Below, in pieces: positions 8,608 through 16,454 of a DNA stretch of 64,000 nt. Position 1 is the first letter of the stretch; the number at the start of each line of letters is the position of its first letter. Source of the stretch: Gammaproteobacteria bacterium (GTDB lineage Bacteria > Pseudomonadota > Gammaproteobacteria > Pseudomonadales > Azotimanducaceae); assembly GCA_026707735.1 (NCBI GenBank), contig JAPOWH010000015.1:29660-93659 (forward strand). Direction: 5' to 3'. Below the pieces are notes generated by a model that saw only the letters and a list, made by a program, of their open reading frames with translations, ran no database searches and was not told the DNA's origin. Made by a program: the position numbers and the translations under genes.

Positions 8608-9321
8608 CTACTTCGCGGCGTCCTTGTCTTTAGATTCCTCGTCTTTGTCTTCTTCGACGGTGTCAGTAGCCGTGGAATCGGACTCCGATTCTTGATCTTC
8701 TACACTGGTCGACGCGTCACTCGTGTCTTCGGTCTCTTCTTCACTCGAATCCTGATCGGCTTCTTCAACAACAGCCTCTTCCTCGTCTTGCGAGGCGGCC
8801 TCTTCTGCTGCTACTTCTTCCTCTCCCGAATCTTCTGCATCCGACTCGGACTCAGGTTCTTCCTCTTCCGATGAAGATTCAGTGGCACCATCGTCGGCCG
8901 GTCCCTCAGAACTCGCTTCAGGTGCCGTTTCTTCCTCTTCGGTCGAAACAGCTTCGGCCTCCTCCGCCTGCGTCTCTTCGGCAGCTGCGTCAGCGGCAGT
9001 CTCTTCCGAGTCTGTCAGCTCCGTTGCCACTTGCTCGTCGTGCTCCTCGGCGGCGACTGGTTCGTCGACTCTAGATTGGTCGATGCGCGCCGCCGCAATG
9101 AGGCTGCGCACCTTCGGACTCGGTTTCGCACCATTACCAATCCAATAATCGACGCGTTCCAAGTTCACCCATGTTCGCACGGCCTCGCCCCGAGCAATTG
9201 GGTTGTAGTAGCCAACGCGCTCTATAAAGCGACCATCCCTAGGATTCCGCTTGTCCGTAACGGAAAGGTGATAGAAGGGTTTCTTCTTTGTGCCGGCGCG
9301 AGCCAAGCGTATTACGACCAT
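8608..9321 (-). CDS. rpsP: 30S ribosomal protein S16 with a long acidic C-terminal tail
   Basis: S16 binds 16S rRNA and is needed for 30S assembly. Residues 1-82 are a normal S16 (MVVIRLARAGTKKKPFYHLS, GRFIERVGYYNPIA, WIGNGAKPSPKVRSLIAAA). E. coli S16 stops there at 82 residues; this one continues to 237. The extra 155 residues or so consist almost entirely of Glu, Asp, Ser, Ala and Thr (for example TEEEETAPEASSEG, EEEEPESESDAEDSGEEE) with a few Lys at the very end (DKDEESKDKDAAK). The frame is unbroken and runs up to a normal stop ahead of rimM, so this looks like a real extension and not a missed stop. ATG at 9321 matches the family start. No SD precedes it; TTG at 9330 is an alternative. 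Confidence 0.95.
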   Translation of the reverse strand: MVVIRLARAGTKKKPFYHLSVTDKRNPRDGRFIERVGYYNPIARGEAVRTWVNLERVDYWIGNGAKPSPKVRSLIAAARIDQSRVDEPVAAEEHDEQVATELTDSEETAADAAAEETQAEEAEAVSTEEEETAPEASSEGPADDGATESSSEEEEPESESDAEDSGEEEVAAEEAASQDEEEAVVEEADQDSSEEETEDTSDASTSVEDQESESDSTATDTVEEDKDEESKDKDAAK

Positions 9322-9353
9322 GGCGAACAAGGGGGTCAGATGCGAGGGCGCGC

Positions 9354-9382
9354 ATTTTAATGGAATTGCCGACGTTTGTTAA
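9354..9382 (-). promoter_or_regulatory. Sigma-70-type promoter of the rpsP operon
   Basis: On the minus strand the -35 TTAACA (9377-9382) and -10 TAAAAT (9354-9359) are separated by exactly 17 bases. Transcription would start near 9347, leaving a leader of about 25 bases before the rpsP ATG with no SD-like purine run. The match and position upstream of rpsP, downstream of ffh, make this the likely start of an rpsP-rimM-trmD-rplS transcript. Confidence 0.7.
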
Positions 9383-9525
9383 GACGCCTCCATGTGCCCG
9401 ACCAATCAGCGCTTCAATAGCGCAAACGTGCGCAACATGCCGATGTAGCCTGTAATTTCAATCTAAGAGCGCTGCCAGTCTGAGGGATCGCTCCCTACGA
9501 GTTGAGCTTTACCGAGTAGATACGC

Positions 9526-10899
9526 TCATCTTGGACGTCGTGTGCTGGAACCTGGCGATCCCAAGGCCTCCATTCCCTCTAGACGCTTCATCATTTTGCC
9601 TCCCTTGCGACCAACTCTCTTCATTTGCTTCTCGAGCTGGCGATATTTGCGCAAAAGTATGTTCACGTCGTGAATTTGGGTTCCACTTCCCACGGCAATG
9701 CGGCGTTTTCTAGAACTGTCAAGAATTGCGGGGTATCTTCGCTCGCGGAGGGTCATGGAGTCTATGATCACGCATTGCTTCCGGATTTGGTCGTCGTCGA
9801 CGTTCTTGATCCGTGCTTGCGAAGGGTCAATGTTTGGCAACATGTCCTTGACACTGTCCATTCCACCCATGTCTTTGAATTGCTGCAGTTGCTCGCGCAT
9901 GTCTTCAAGATTGAATTTGCTGCCGCTGAACACCTTCTTGGTAAGTCGTTCAGCTTTCTTCTTGTCTACTTTGCGCTCGGCCTCTTCCAAGTAGGAAAGG
10001 ACATCGCCCATTCCTAATATTCGGGAGGCTATTCGATCCGGATGGAACGGCTCCAAACCGTCTAGGTCTTCACCTACGCCCAAGAACTTGATCGGCTTAC
10101 CTGTTATGGACCTTACAGAAAGAGCGGCGCCGCCTCTTGCATCACCATCAGCTTTCGCCAATACAACGCCAGTTAGTGGCAAGGCTTGGCCAAATGCTCG
10201 CGCCGTATTGGCAGCGTCCTGCCCTGTCATGGCATCTACAACGAACAGCGTCTCCCTTGGATTGAGAATGGAGTGAATCCGTTGTATTTCCTGCATCATG
10301 GTGTCGTCGATAGCGAGTCGGCCAGCTGTGTCAACAAGCAACACGTCGTCAAAATTCTTGCGGCCATCCCTCAACGCCCGTTTGACAATGGACTCCGGCT
10401 TTTCAGTGTCTCCGCTATGAATGAATCGCACATCGGCTTGCTCCGCAAGGCTCCGAAGCTGCTCGATTGCGGCAGACCTATAGGTATCGGCTGAAACTAC
10501 GGCGACCTTCTTTGACTCCCGCTCCTTGAGCCACTTGGCGAGTTTGACGACGGTGGTGGTCTTGCCCACTCCCTGAAGTCCGGCCAGCAGTACCACGTTG
10601 GGACGATTGCCCCCGTCCAAGTCGAGCTTGTCGTTGGATTTCCCCATCAAATCGACGAGTGAATCGTGTACTATTCCGACAAAGGCATCTCCCGGTTGAA
10701 CACGACGCGATACAGTTTGTCCAATCGCTTGTTTCTGAACATCCTGAACAAACTCCGATACCACGGTGAACGCTACATCTGCATCGAGAAGCGCGTTGCG
10801 CACTTCCCGCATGGCTTCCTGAATATTGGCTTCGGTCAGTCTCCGGCTCCGTAATGGAGCGAGAACACCAGAGATTTTTTCGCTTAAGTTGTCAAACAT
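9526..10899 (-). CDS. ffh: Signal recognition particle protein Ffh
   Basis: GTPase that, with 4.5S RNA, delivers nascent inner-membrane proteins to FtsY. N domain (MFDNLSEKISGVLAPLRSR), G domain with GLQGVGKTTTVVKLAKWL (G1), VSADTYRSAAIEQL, LLVDTAGRLAIDD (G3) and AKADGDARGG (G4), and a methionine-rich M domain (about residues 300-457) containing the RNA-binding helix region RERRYPAILDSSRKRRIAVG. 457 residues, ATG at 10899. Transcribed toward rpsP with a 204-base gap that holds the rpsP promoter. I found no 4.5S RNA gene in this window. Confidence 0.97.
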   Translation of the reverse strand: MFDNLSEKISGVLAPLRSRRLTEANIQEAMREVRNALLDADVAFTVVSEFVQDVQKQAIGQTVSRRVQPGDAFVGIVHDSLVDLMGKSNDKLDLDGGNRPNVVLLAGLQGVGKTTTVVKLAKWLKERESKKVAVVSADTYRSAAIEQLRSLAEQADVRFIHSGDTEKPESIVKRALRDGRKNFDDVLLVDTAGRLAIDDTMMQEIQRIHSILNPRETLFVVDAMTGQDAANTARAFGQALPLTGVVLAKADGDARGGAALSVRSITGKPIKFLGVGEDLDGLEPFHPDRIASRILGMGDVLSYLEEAERKVDKKKAERLTKKVFSGSKFNLEDMREQLQQFKDMGGMDSVKDMLPNIDPSQARIKNVDDDQIRKQCVIIDSMTLRERRYPAILDSSRKRRIAVGSGTQIHDVNILLRKYRQLEKQMKRVGRKGGKMMKRLEGMEALGSPGSSTRRPR

Positions 10900-11026
10900 C
10901 TCAGATCAATTCATGACTCATGGGAACCGCTGGTCGATGGACACCGACTCGCTGGCAAGTATAGGACAAGAGATTCCTTTTAGGTTTGGCAGTCTAACCC
11001 ATAGCAATCTTTGAGCGGCTAATGCA

Positions 11027-11824
11027 ATGACGCTTGCAGCAATTGCGGCAATTTTTTATGTGATTGCGGCACTCTTGGCCTTTAGGAATCGAGAGATCGA
11101 CGATGGCATGGCGCTGCGTATTGCACCAGCATCAGCAGTGATTGGGTGCGTCTGTCACATTGTCTACGCGATACAGATATTCTGGATCGGCAATGGGGTT
11201 GACTTGGCAATCGTTCCCCTTGCGATGCTAGTTACGGTTTCCGCGGCTCTTATAACAGTCGCGGAGCACCTCTACAAGCCAACAAGAGCTACTCCGATCG
11301 TCGTTGTTGCTTATCCGTTGATCGCTTTTCTCTTGCTAGTAGCAGGTGTATTTCATCGGGGATCATTGCATCCCTCTGAATTGAGCCCGGGTCTCACATT
11401 GCACGTTATTGTGAGCGTGGCATCGTATTCGATCCTAGCCTACGCGGCCTGCCAAGCGGCCTTGTTAATCTGGCTTGACACTGCGATACGGAAGCACAAG
11501 TTCAACGCCTTCCTTCGGATCTTTCCTCCCCTCGAGTCTGCGGAGGGAACCTTGTTCAATGCATTGTGGACTGGATTGGCATTGTTGACCGTTGCGAATG
11601 CCACTGGTTTTCTATTTTTTTGGGGAGAGCTCTTCACTCATCCTAGCCACTTGCATGTCGTAGTTACCTTTGCGGCTTGGTTGATCTACGCGCTTCTCAT
11701 GTTGGGGCATGTGCTTCGTGGGTGGCGTGGAAAACTCACGACGAAACTCTCGCTGTCAGCATTCGCCGTGCTGCTATTTGGATACTTCGGTACCAAGCTC
11801 ATAACCGACGGTCTATTGACCTAA
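11027..11824 (+). CDS. ypjD: CcsA/YpjD-family membrane protein
   Basis: Member of the cytochrome c assembly (CcsA/CcmC) superfamily in the version found beside ffh and corB in gammaproteobacteria (E. coli YpjD). The 265-residue product is almost all membrane helix, about eight segments, beginning MTLAAIAAIFYVIAALLAF. Conserved-type histidines lie at membrane edges (LHVIVSVASYSILAYA, FTHPSHLHVVVTFAAWLIYA), the places where CcsA proteins ligate heme. It diverges from ffh and is followed 24 bases later by the CNNM transporter, as in E. coli. The E. coli protein's exact job is not established, so heme handling is inference from the fold. Confidence 0.85.
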   Translation: MTLAAIAAIFYVIAALLAFRNREIDDGMALRIAPASAVIGCVCHIVYAIQIFWIGNGVDLAIVPLAMLVTVSAALITVAEHLYKPTRATPIVVVAYPLIAFLLLVAGVFHRGSLHPSELSPGLTLHVIVSVASYSILAYAACQAALLIWLDTAIRKHKFNAFLRIFPPLESAEGTLFNALWTGLALLTVANATGFLFFWGELFTHPSHLHVVVTFAAWLIYALLMLGHVLRGWRGKLTTKLSLSAFAVLLFGYFGTKLITDGLLT

Positions 11825-11848
11825 AAGACACACGATTAGCACTCCACC

Positions 11849-13153
11849 ATGCTCACATTACTACTAGCCGCCACCGTTGTTTTGATATTCATAAGCGCTT
11901 ACTTTTCCAGTTCGGAAACGGCCATGATGAAGCTCAATCATTACCGCTTGAAACACATGGTGTCAGAGGGTAATAGAGGAGCTAGAAAGGCGGACAAATT
12001 GCTACAGCGTCAAGACAGATTGTTGGGAGTAATCCTCATAGGAAACAATCTGGTAAACAACTTCGCGGCGATCATAAGCGCCATTATCTGCATTCAGCTG
12101 TTTGGCGATACCGTTGGTCCCGTAGTCGGAGCAATTGGTATCACTCTCATAATGCTGGTATTCGCGGAAATGGCACCCAAGACAATTGCTGCCGAACGAC
12201 CAGAATTAATTGCGTTCCCTTCAAGTTATGTATTGACCCCGCTCGAGAAACTGCTGTCGCCAGTAGTGACCCTGCTCAAGTTCTGTGCCAGCATTCTCAT
12301 CAACCCATTTGTAAAGCACACTAAAGCTAAGTCCTCGTCGCTCTCCCTAGATGAACTCCGAACGGTGGTTGGGTCGGAAATCGATATCGGCAACCGACCT
12401 CAGGAGATGTTGCTTGGAATTCTCAACCTAGGCGAAGCCAAAGTCGCTGACATCATGATTCGGCGTTCCGAAGTGGAAGGAATAGATCTTGCCCTGCCTA
12501 ACCGCGAGATCATTGATGACTTGCTTCACGCCACTCACACGAAGTTGCCGGTGTACGAAGGCGAAATCGAAAATGTAGTGGGAGTTCTGCATTTGAAGCG
12601 ATCTGGTGTTGTATTGCATCCCGATGACTTTGACATCGAGAAGTTAAGAGATCAATTGGAGGAGCCCTATTTCGTTCCCGATGGAACAAGACTGTCCACC
12701 CAACTCATTAATTTTCAGTCCAAAAAGGAGAGGTTTGCCTTTGTGGTAGATGAATACGGAGCGATAGAGGGAATAGTCACACTCGAGGACATCTTGGAGG
12801 AGATCGTCGGAGATTTCACAACCGACTCAGCCGCAGAACTGGCCGAAATATATCCACAGGACGACGATTCGTACGTTATCAATGGGTATGTTTTGCTGCG
12901 CGACGTCAACACACGTCTAGGCTGGGATCTACCCACCGACGGACCCAGAACGTTGAACGGTCTGATGTTGGAACATCTAGAAGATATTCCCGATGCCAAC
13001 GTCGGATTGAAGATAGGAAATTACGTATGCGAGACGGTGAAGGTTGGAGAGAATTCACTCCCGAGCATTCGTGTTCTAAGAATTGAGTCGCCGCCCGACA
13101 ATGTCAGCGAGCAGGAACATTCCGCCGAGAACGCTAGGATGGATGCTTCCTGA
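11849..13153 (+). CDS. CNNM/CorB-family transporter (DUF21, CBS pair, CorC_HlyC)
   Basis: Cystathionine-beta-synthase-domain divalent metal transporter family (CorB/YfjD, CNNM), thought to move Mg2+ or related ions. The DUF21 membrane domain (residues 1-180) includes SSSETAMMKLNHYRLKHM, GNNLVNNFAAIISAIICIQL and VFAEMAPKTIAAERPELIA. It is followed by two CBS domains (about 190-320, KVADIMIRRSEVEGIDL, FAFVVDEYGAIEGIVTLEDI) and a C-terminal CorC_HlyC domain (345-420). 434 residues. ypjD-yfjD adjacency is conserved in Enterobacteria. Substrate is inferred from the family only. Confidence 0.92.
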   Translation: MLTLLLAATVVLIFISAYFSSSETAMMKLNHYRLKHMVSEGNRGARKADKLLQRQDRLLGVILIGNNLVNNFAAIISAIICIQLFGDTVGPVVGAIGITLIMLVFAEMAPKTIAAERPELIAFPSSYVLTPLEKLLSPVVTLLKFCASILINPFVKHTKAKSSSLSLDELRTVVGSEIDIGNRPQEMLLGILNLGEAKVADIMIRRSEVEGIDLALPNREIIDDLLHATHTKLPVYEGEIENVVGVLHLKRSGVVLHPDDFDIEKLRDQLEEPYFVPDGTRLSTQLINFQSKKERFAFVVDEYGAIEGIVTLEDILEEIVGDFTTDSAAELAEIYPQDDDSYVINGYVLLRDVNTRLGWDLPTDGPRTLNGLMLEHLEDIPDANVGLKIGNYVCETVKVGENSLPSIRVLRIESPPDNVSEQEHSAENARMDAS

Positions 13154-13161
13154 TATAGATC

Positions 13162-14868
13162 CTACTGCTCGGCTAACCGCCATCTGCGGTTCAGGGCAGC
13201 CATAACCGCGACAAGCGAAGCCCTATCCGAATCCTGACTGACTCCAATCCCATAGACGGGCTGGTTTTCGAATTCAATTGCCACTAGCCCAACCAGCCTT
13301 TCTCCACCCGCTTGAGATCCCGAAGTATCGACTTCGAGCAGCTGAGACTCGAGCAATTTCAACGGCTCATTCAATGTCTCAACCAGTCCATTGACAAACG
13401 CGTCGATGAGGCGCACACCCATGCCAGAAATAGCCATGCGATTCGCAGCAACAAGAATGTTTGCATATATCGTGATCGCGTCGTCGCTCTCGCTCGATTT
13501 TGAAAACGTCTCCAGCTTGTACGGCCCATCGATGAATTGATACTCAGCCACTAGGCAATCGAACATTTCTTGCGGTGAAACTTCGCTCTGGGTGTCTTCC
13601 GTTAGCTTTTGCACTGCTCCAGAAAACTCAATCAACATGTCTCTCGGCAAATAGATTCCATAGCGCTCTTCAAGCACGAACCCTACGCCACCCTTGCCCG
13701 ACTGGCTATTGACCCTGACTGACTCCTTGTAAGACGAACCGACGTCGCCTGGGTCGATCGGCAAATAGGGAACTTCCCACCGAACGCTATCTACATGGGC
13801 CATCCCCTTGCGGATCGCGTCCTGATGTGATCCAGAAAAAGCTGTAAAAACAAGATCTCCGGCATAGGGATGTCGCGGATGCACTGGCAGCTTGTTGATG
13901 GCCTCAACAGTCTCCCTGATTCGGGGCATGTCGCGTAAATCGAGCTCAGGGTCTACGCCCTGCGAGAACAAGTTCATGGCGACTGTGACCAAGTCGCAGT
14001 TGCCGGTACGCTCGCCGTTCCCAAATAACGTTCCTTCGACTCGTTCGGCCCCCGCCATAAGGGCTAACTCGGTGGCAGCGATGCCCGTGCCTCGGTCATT
14101 GTGCGTATGAAGGCTAATGATGGAGGAATCTCGGTGCTCGAAGTTCTCGCAAAAGTACTCGATTTGGTCAGCGTATACGTTGGGAGTCGCCAATTCCACG
14201 GTAGAAGGTAAATTGATGATGACCTTTCGTTCTGGCGTCGCGCCCCAAGTTGCGCAAACTGCAGAACTGATCTCGATAGCAAAGTCGAGCTCTGTTCCTG
14301 TGAAACTCTCAGGCGAATACTCAAACTCGACCTGAGTGCCCGATAAATGTTGCGTCATATCCCGAACCAGCTGGGTACCCGACACTGCCAGATCGACAAT
14401 TTGACTCTGTGACATTTCGAAAACGACCCGTCGCTGCAGTGCTGACGTAGAGTTGTAAAGATGAAAAATTGCCTTAGAAGTTCCTTCGAGAGCTTCAACA
14501 GTTCGTTCTATCAGCTCTCTACGGGCTTGACACAAGACTTGAACGGTAACCTCGTCGGGCACCAGTCCGTCGTCAATGATCTTGCGGATGAAATCAAAAT
14601 CAGGTTGCGATGCAGCGGGAAAACCCACCTCGATTTCAAGAAAGCCAACCTCCAATAGAAGCTCGTACATTCGCAGCTTCTCGTCGACGCTCATAGGCTC
14701 GATAAGCGCTTGGTTCCCATCACGAAGATCCACACTACACCAGCGAGGTGCTTGCGACAGTCGCCGAGATGGCCACTGGCGCTCGGGTAGGTCGACCGCC
14801 GCGAAAGCCGAGTACTTGTTGAATGGCATCATGCCGGATTTGCCACCGGAGGCTGAGTAGGACTTCAT
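13162..14868 (-). CDS. leuA: 2-isopropylmalate synthase
   Basis: First committed step of leucine synthesis: 2-oxoisovalerate plus acetyl-CoA gives 2-isopropylmalate. TIM-barrel motifs are present: WCSVDLRDGNQALIEPMS (metal-binding Asp, catalytic Arg) and SLHTHNDRGTGIAATELAL (HxH metal ligands), with GTLFGNGERTGNCDLV. The C-terminal leucine-sensing domain occupies about residues 430-568. The length and the IDLPDRQWPS-like N-terminus (VDLPERQWPSRRLSQAPRW) mark the long-form type of Pseudomonas and actinobacteria. I start at ATG 14868; a TTG at 14886 would add six residues and neither has a strong SD. It converges with the CNNM gene, 8 bases apart. Confidence 0.95.
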   Translation of the reverse strand: MKSYSASGGKSGMMPFNKYSAFAAVDLPERQWPSRRLSQAPRWCSVDLRDGNQALIEPMSVDEKLRMYELLLEVGFLEIEVGFPAASQPDFDFIRKIIDDGLVPDEVTVQVLCQARRELIERTVEALEGTSKAIFHLYNSTSALQRRVVFEMSQSQIVDLAVSGTQLVRDMTQHLSGTQVEFEYSPESFTGTELDFAIEISSAVCATWGATPERKVIINLPSTVELATPNVYADQIEYFCENFEHRDSSIISLHTHNDRGTGIAATELALMAGAERVEGTLFGNGERTGNCDLVTVAMNLFSQGVDPELDLRDMPRIRETVEAINKLPVHPRHPYAGDLVFTAFSGSHQDAIRKGMAHVDSVRWEVPYLPIDPGDVGSSYKESVRVNSQSGKGGVGFVLEERYGIYLPRDMLIEFSGAVQKLTEDTQSEVSPQEMFDCLVAEYQFIDGPYKLETFSKSSESDDAITIYANILVAANRMAISGMGVRLIDAFVNGLVETLNEPLKLLESQLLEVDTSGSQAGGERLVGLVAIEFENQPVYGIGVSQDSDRASLVAVMAALNRRWRLAEQ

Positions 14869-15237
14869 GGCTACATCATTTCTCAAGAGAGGTTGATTGG
14901 GGTACTAGCAGTGTGGTTGAGAATGTAGAAGAAGTTCGCCGGCTAGACCGGCAATAGCAGGAGGAGACTGGGTGCAATGTTGTGTTTGTGCATTGCGAGC
15001 AATCAAAGCTTTCCGTGTTTTGTATGTTCATTGTAATGTTGGACAGTTGAAGTGCCAACATGATCGTGGGATAGTGCATCGCCCAATTCCTGTGGTGGTG
15101 ACATAGAGCGCTGCCAGTACATTGAAATGCCTGACGATATTGAACCCCATTGCTTGAAGGCACGGCTAGTAGGTGAATTTTCTTCCCGACTGTGGGGCAA
15201 GCCAATTAGGTCTCTGCGTTAGCCTCAACGCTTTGGG
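14869..15237. other. Intergenic region between leuA and selC, no gene seen
   Basis: About 370 bases upstream of leuA. I looked for a leucine-rich leader peptide and attenuator on the minus strand and found no Leu-codon run. The only clear structure is a short hairpin, GCCGG (14938-14942) and CCGGC (14948-14952) with a 5-base loop, without a T-run. Open frames here (for example minus 14876-15205) have an unprotein-like composition. The leuA promoter must be here but I cannot place it. Confidence 0.5.
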
Positions 15238-15260
15238 CTAGTTTCAATTCTTGAAACTAG
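15238..15260. repeat. Perfect 10-bp inverted repeat overlapping the selC -35 box
   Basis: CTAGTTTCAA (15238-15247), a 3-base spacer TTC, then its exact reverse complement TTGAAACTAG (15251-15260). The right arm contains the TTGAAA that forms the -35 element of the selC promoter. It has no T-run, and its position over a promoter suits a protein-binding site (operator) better than a terminator, but no regulator is identified. Confidence 0.8.
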
Positions 15261-15279
15261 TTCGAGTCTGTACTCTAAT
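15251..15279 (+). promoter_or_regulatory. Sigma-70-type promoter of selC
   Basis: TTGAAA (15251-15256), a 17-base spacer, and TCTAAT (15274-15279). The -10 matches the consensus in five of six positions. The predicted start, 7-8 bases downstream, falls on the first base of the tRNA (15287), so the tRNA may be transcribed with almost no leader, as proposed for E. coli selC. Confidence 0.75.
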
Positions 15280-15286
15280 GTTGTCC

Positions 15287-15380
15287 GGAAGAGCATCGTC
15301 TCCGGTGAGGCGCGCGGCCTTCAAAGCCGTTGAGACGCTTAACCTGCGTCTGGTGGGTTCGACTCCTACCTCTTCCGCCA
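15287..15380 (+). tRNA. selC: tRNA-Sec (anticodon TCA)
   Basis: Selenocysteine tRNA, charged with Ser by SerRS, converted by SelA and delivered to UGA codons by SelB. The 94-base sequence begins GGAAGAG and ends CTCTTCCGCCA, so a long acceptor stem closes on an encoded CCA. It keeps the bacterial tRNA-Sec D-arm (GTCTCCGGTGAGGCG), the anticodon loop CTTCAAA with TCA at 15321-15323, a long variable arm (TTGAGACGC...GCGTC) and the T arm GGTTCGACTCC. It lines up closely with E. coli selC, including length. Together with selD 3.5 kb away it indicates that this organism makes selenoproteins. Confidence 0.97.
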
Positions 15381-15385
15381 CCACT

Positions 15386-16264
15386 TCATACATGGGCGAT
15401 TGCAATGCCCAAGATGGCAAGAGTTGTAATGCCGGCCAATATCTGACCCGATCTCCCTATTCGCCGAAGATCGAAACTAGAAACAATCACCCCAGCTAGT
15501 AACCCGCAGATCAACCCAGTAAAGTGGGCCACAACATCAGTGCGCTCAGTGCCTATCCCCATGAAGGCAAAAATACCTATGGCGCCGGCGATGGGGATTG
15601 CGTTGTACTTCCACCCTCTTCCCGGCAAAAATCTTCTTCGAAAGAACATTCCGCCGATCAACCCAACCGCGGCAAACATTGAGGTCGAAGCTCCAATCGA
15701 GACAAACATGTCATTTTGAACTTGGGCGTTGAGGTAATTGCCAAATGCACCGCATAGAACGATAAGCAGCCAAGCCACTCCGCTACCGTAGTATCGACCT
15801 GCCAGAATGCCAAAAAGCAAGCCAAAAGCGGAATTTCCAATTATGTGAGCGACATCCGCATGTAGTAGCAATGCGGTAATTGTTCTCCACCATTCTCCTT
15901 GCTCCCGCACCGCCAATGCCCACATTGCGCCATCCTGAGACAGTCGGGTGGCGAGTCCAAGGTACTCCAACAACGAGATCGCCCAAATGATTCCAAGATA
16001 GGCAATGCACCCTACTATGCCGCTATCGATTTTCGGTGAAGGATCGCGTTGTCTTCCGGAATGCCGGTTCTCTTGACGATAGAGCGCTAGCTGCTGCCTT
16101 GCAGCGGTAGCCATCTCTGAACGTGTAAGGAGCAACCAACCGTCGGAATTCCGTTCGAGCCGGGTCTCGATGCCAATCGAGGTAAGAACTAGCTCACACT
16201 CTATGATCGCCCTGTGGCTTCGCGAGGAACTAACCAGAGTCCATTCCGTCGGTTCGTTGTTCAT
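15386..16264 (-). CDS. Rhomboid-family intramembrane serine protease
   Basis: Integral-membrane serine protease. About 100 cytoplasmic N-terminal residues (VLTSIGIETRLERNSDGWLL) precede six or so membrane segments. Rhomboid signatures are present: the region ALLLHADVAHIIGNSAFGLL, containing the H..HIxxN motif of the second helix, the catalytic serine loop SIGASTSMFAAVGLIGG (GxS), and the catalytic histidine in VVAHFTGLICGLLAGV. Ser and His are both present, so it should be active. 292 residues. It faces selC tail to tail, ending 6 bases from the tRNA 3' end, so readthrough between them is possible. Substrate unknown. Confidence 0.9.
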   Translation of the reverse strand: MNNEPTEWTLVSSSRSHRAIIECELVLTSIGIETRLERNSDGWLLLTRSEMATAARQQLALYRQENRHSGRQRDPSPKIDSGIVGCIAYLGIIWAISLLEYLGLATRLSQDGAMWALAVREQGEWWRTITALLLHADVAHIIGNSAFGLLFGILAGRYYGSGVAWLLIVLCGAFGNYLNAQVQNDMFVSIGASTSMFAAVGLIGGMFFRRRFLPGRGWKYNAIPIAGAIGIFAFMGIGTERTDVVAHFTGLICGLLAGVIVSSFDLRRIGRSGQILAGITTLAILGIAIAHV

Positions 16265-16454
16265 GCGTCTAGTATTGCACAGCTGCCCATATCCAATCGC
16301 AGATTCCCTGCTAGGACCCGAAGCCGACCGGTTAAGAAACGTGAGCCTATAACTGAAGGTGTGTAGTTCGAGAAACGCGACGAAATTTCGAAACCTTACA
16401 ATTTCACCGAAATTCTTTTGAATCGAACGGAAATCGTTCGATTGGGAGGTTTGC

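Noticed and set aside
8509..9148. Plus-strand open frames opposite rpsP (Phe- and Ser-rich)
   Set aside because: They are antisense shadows of the GAA/GAC-rich S16 tail.
9466..15118. 14-base repeat AGAGCGCTGCCAGT at 9466-9479 and 15105-15118
   Set aside because: Several 14-base repeats are expected by chance in 64 kb; there is no flanking extension and no third copy seen.
14876..15205. Possible leader peptide or small protein before leuA
   Set aside because: No leucine-codon run, no attenuator pair with a T-run, and composition unlike a protein.
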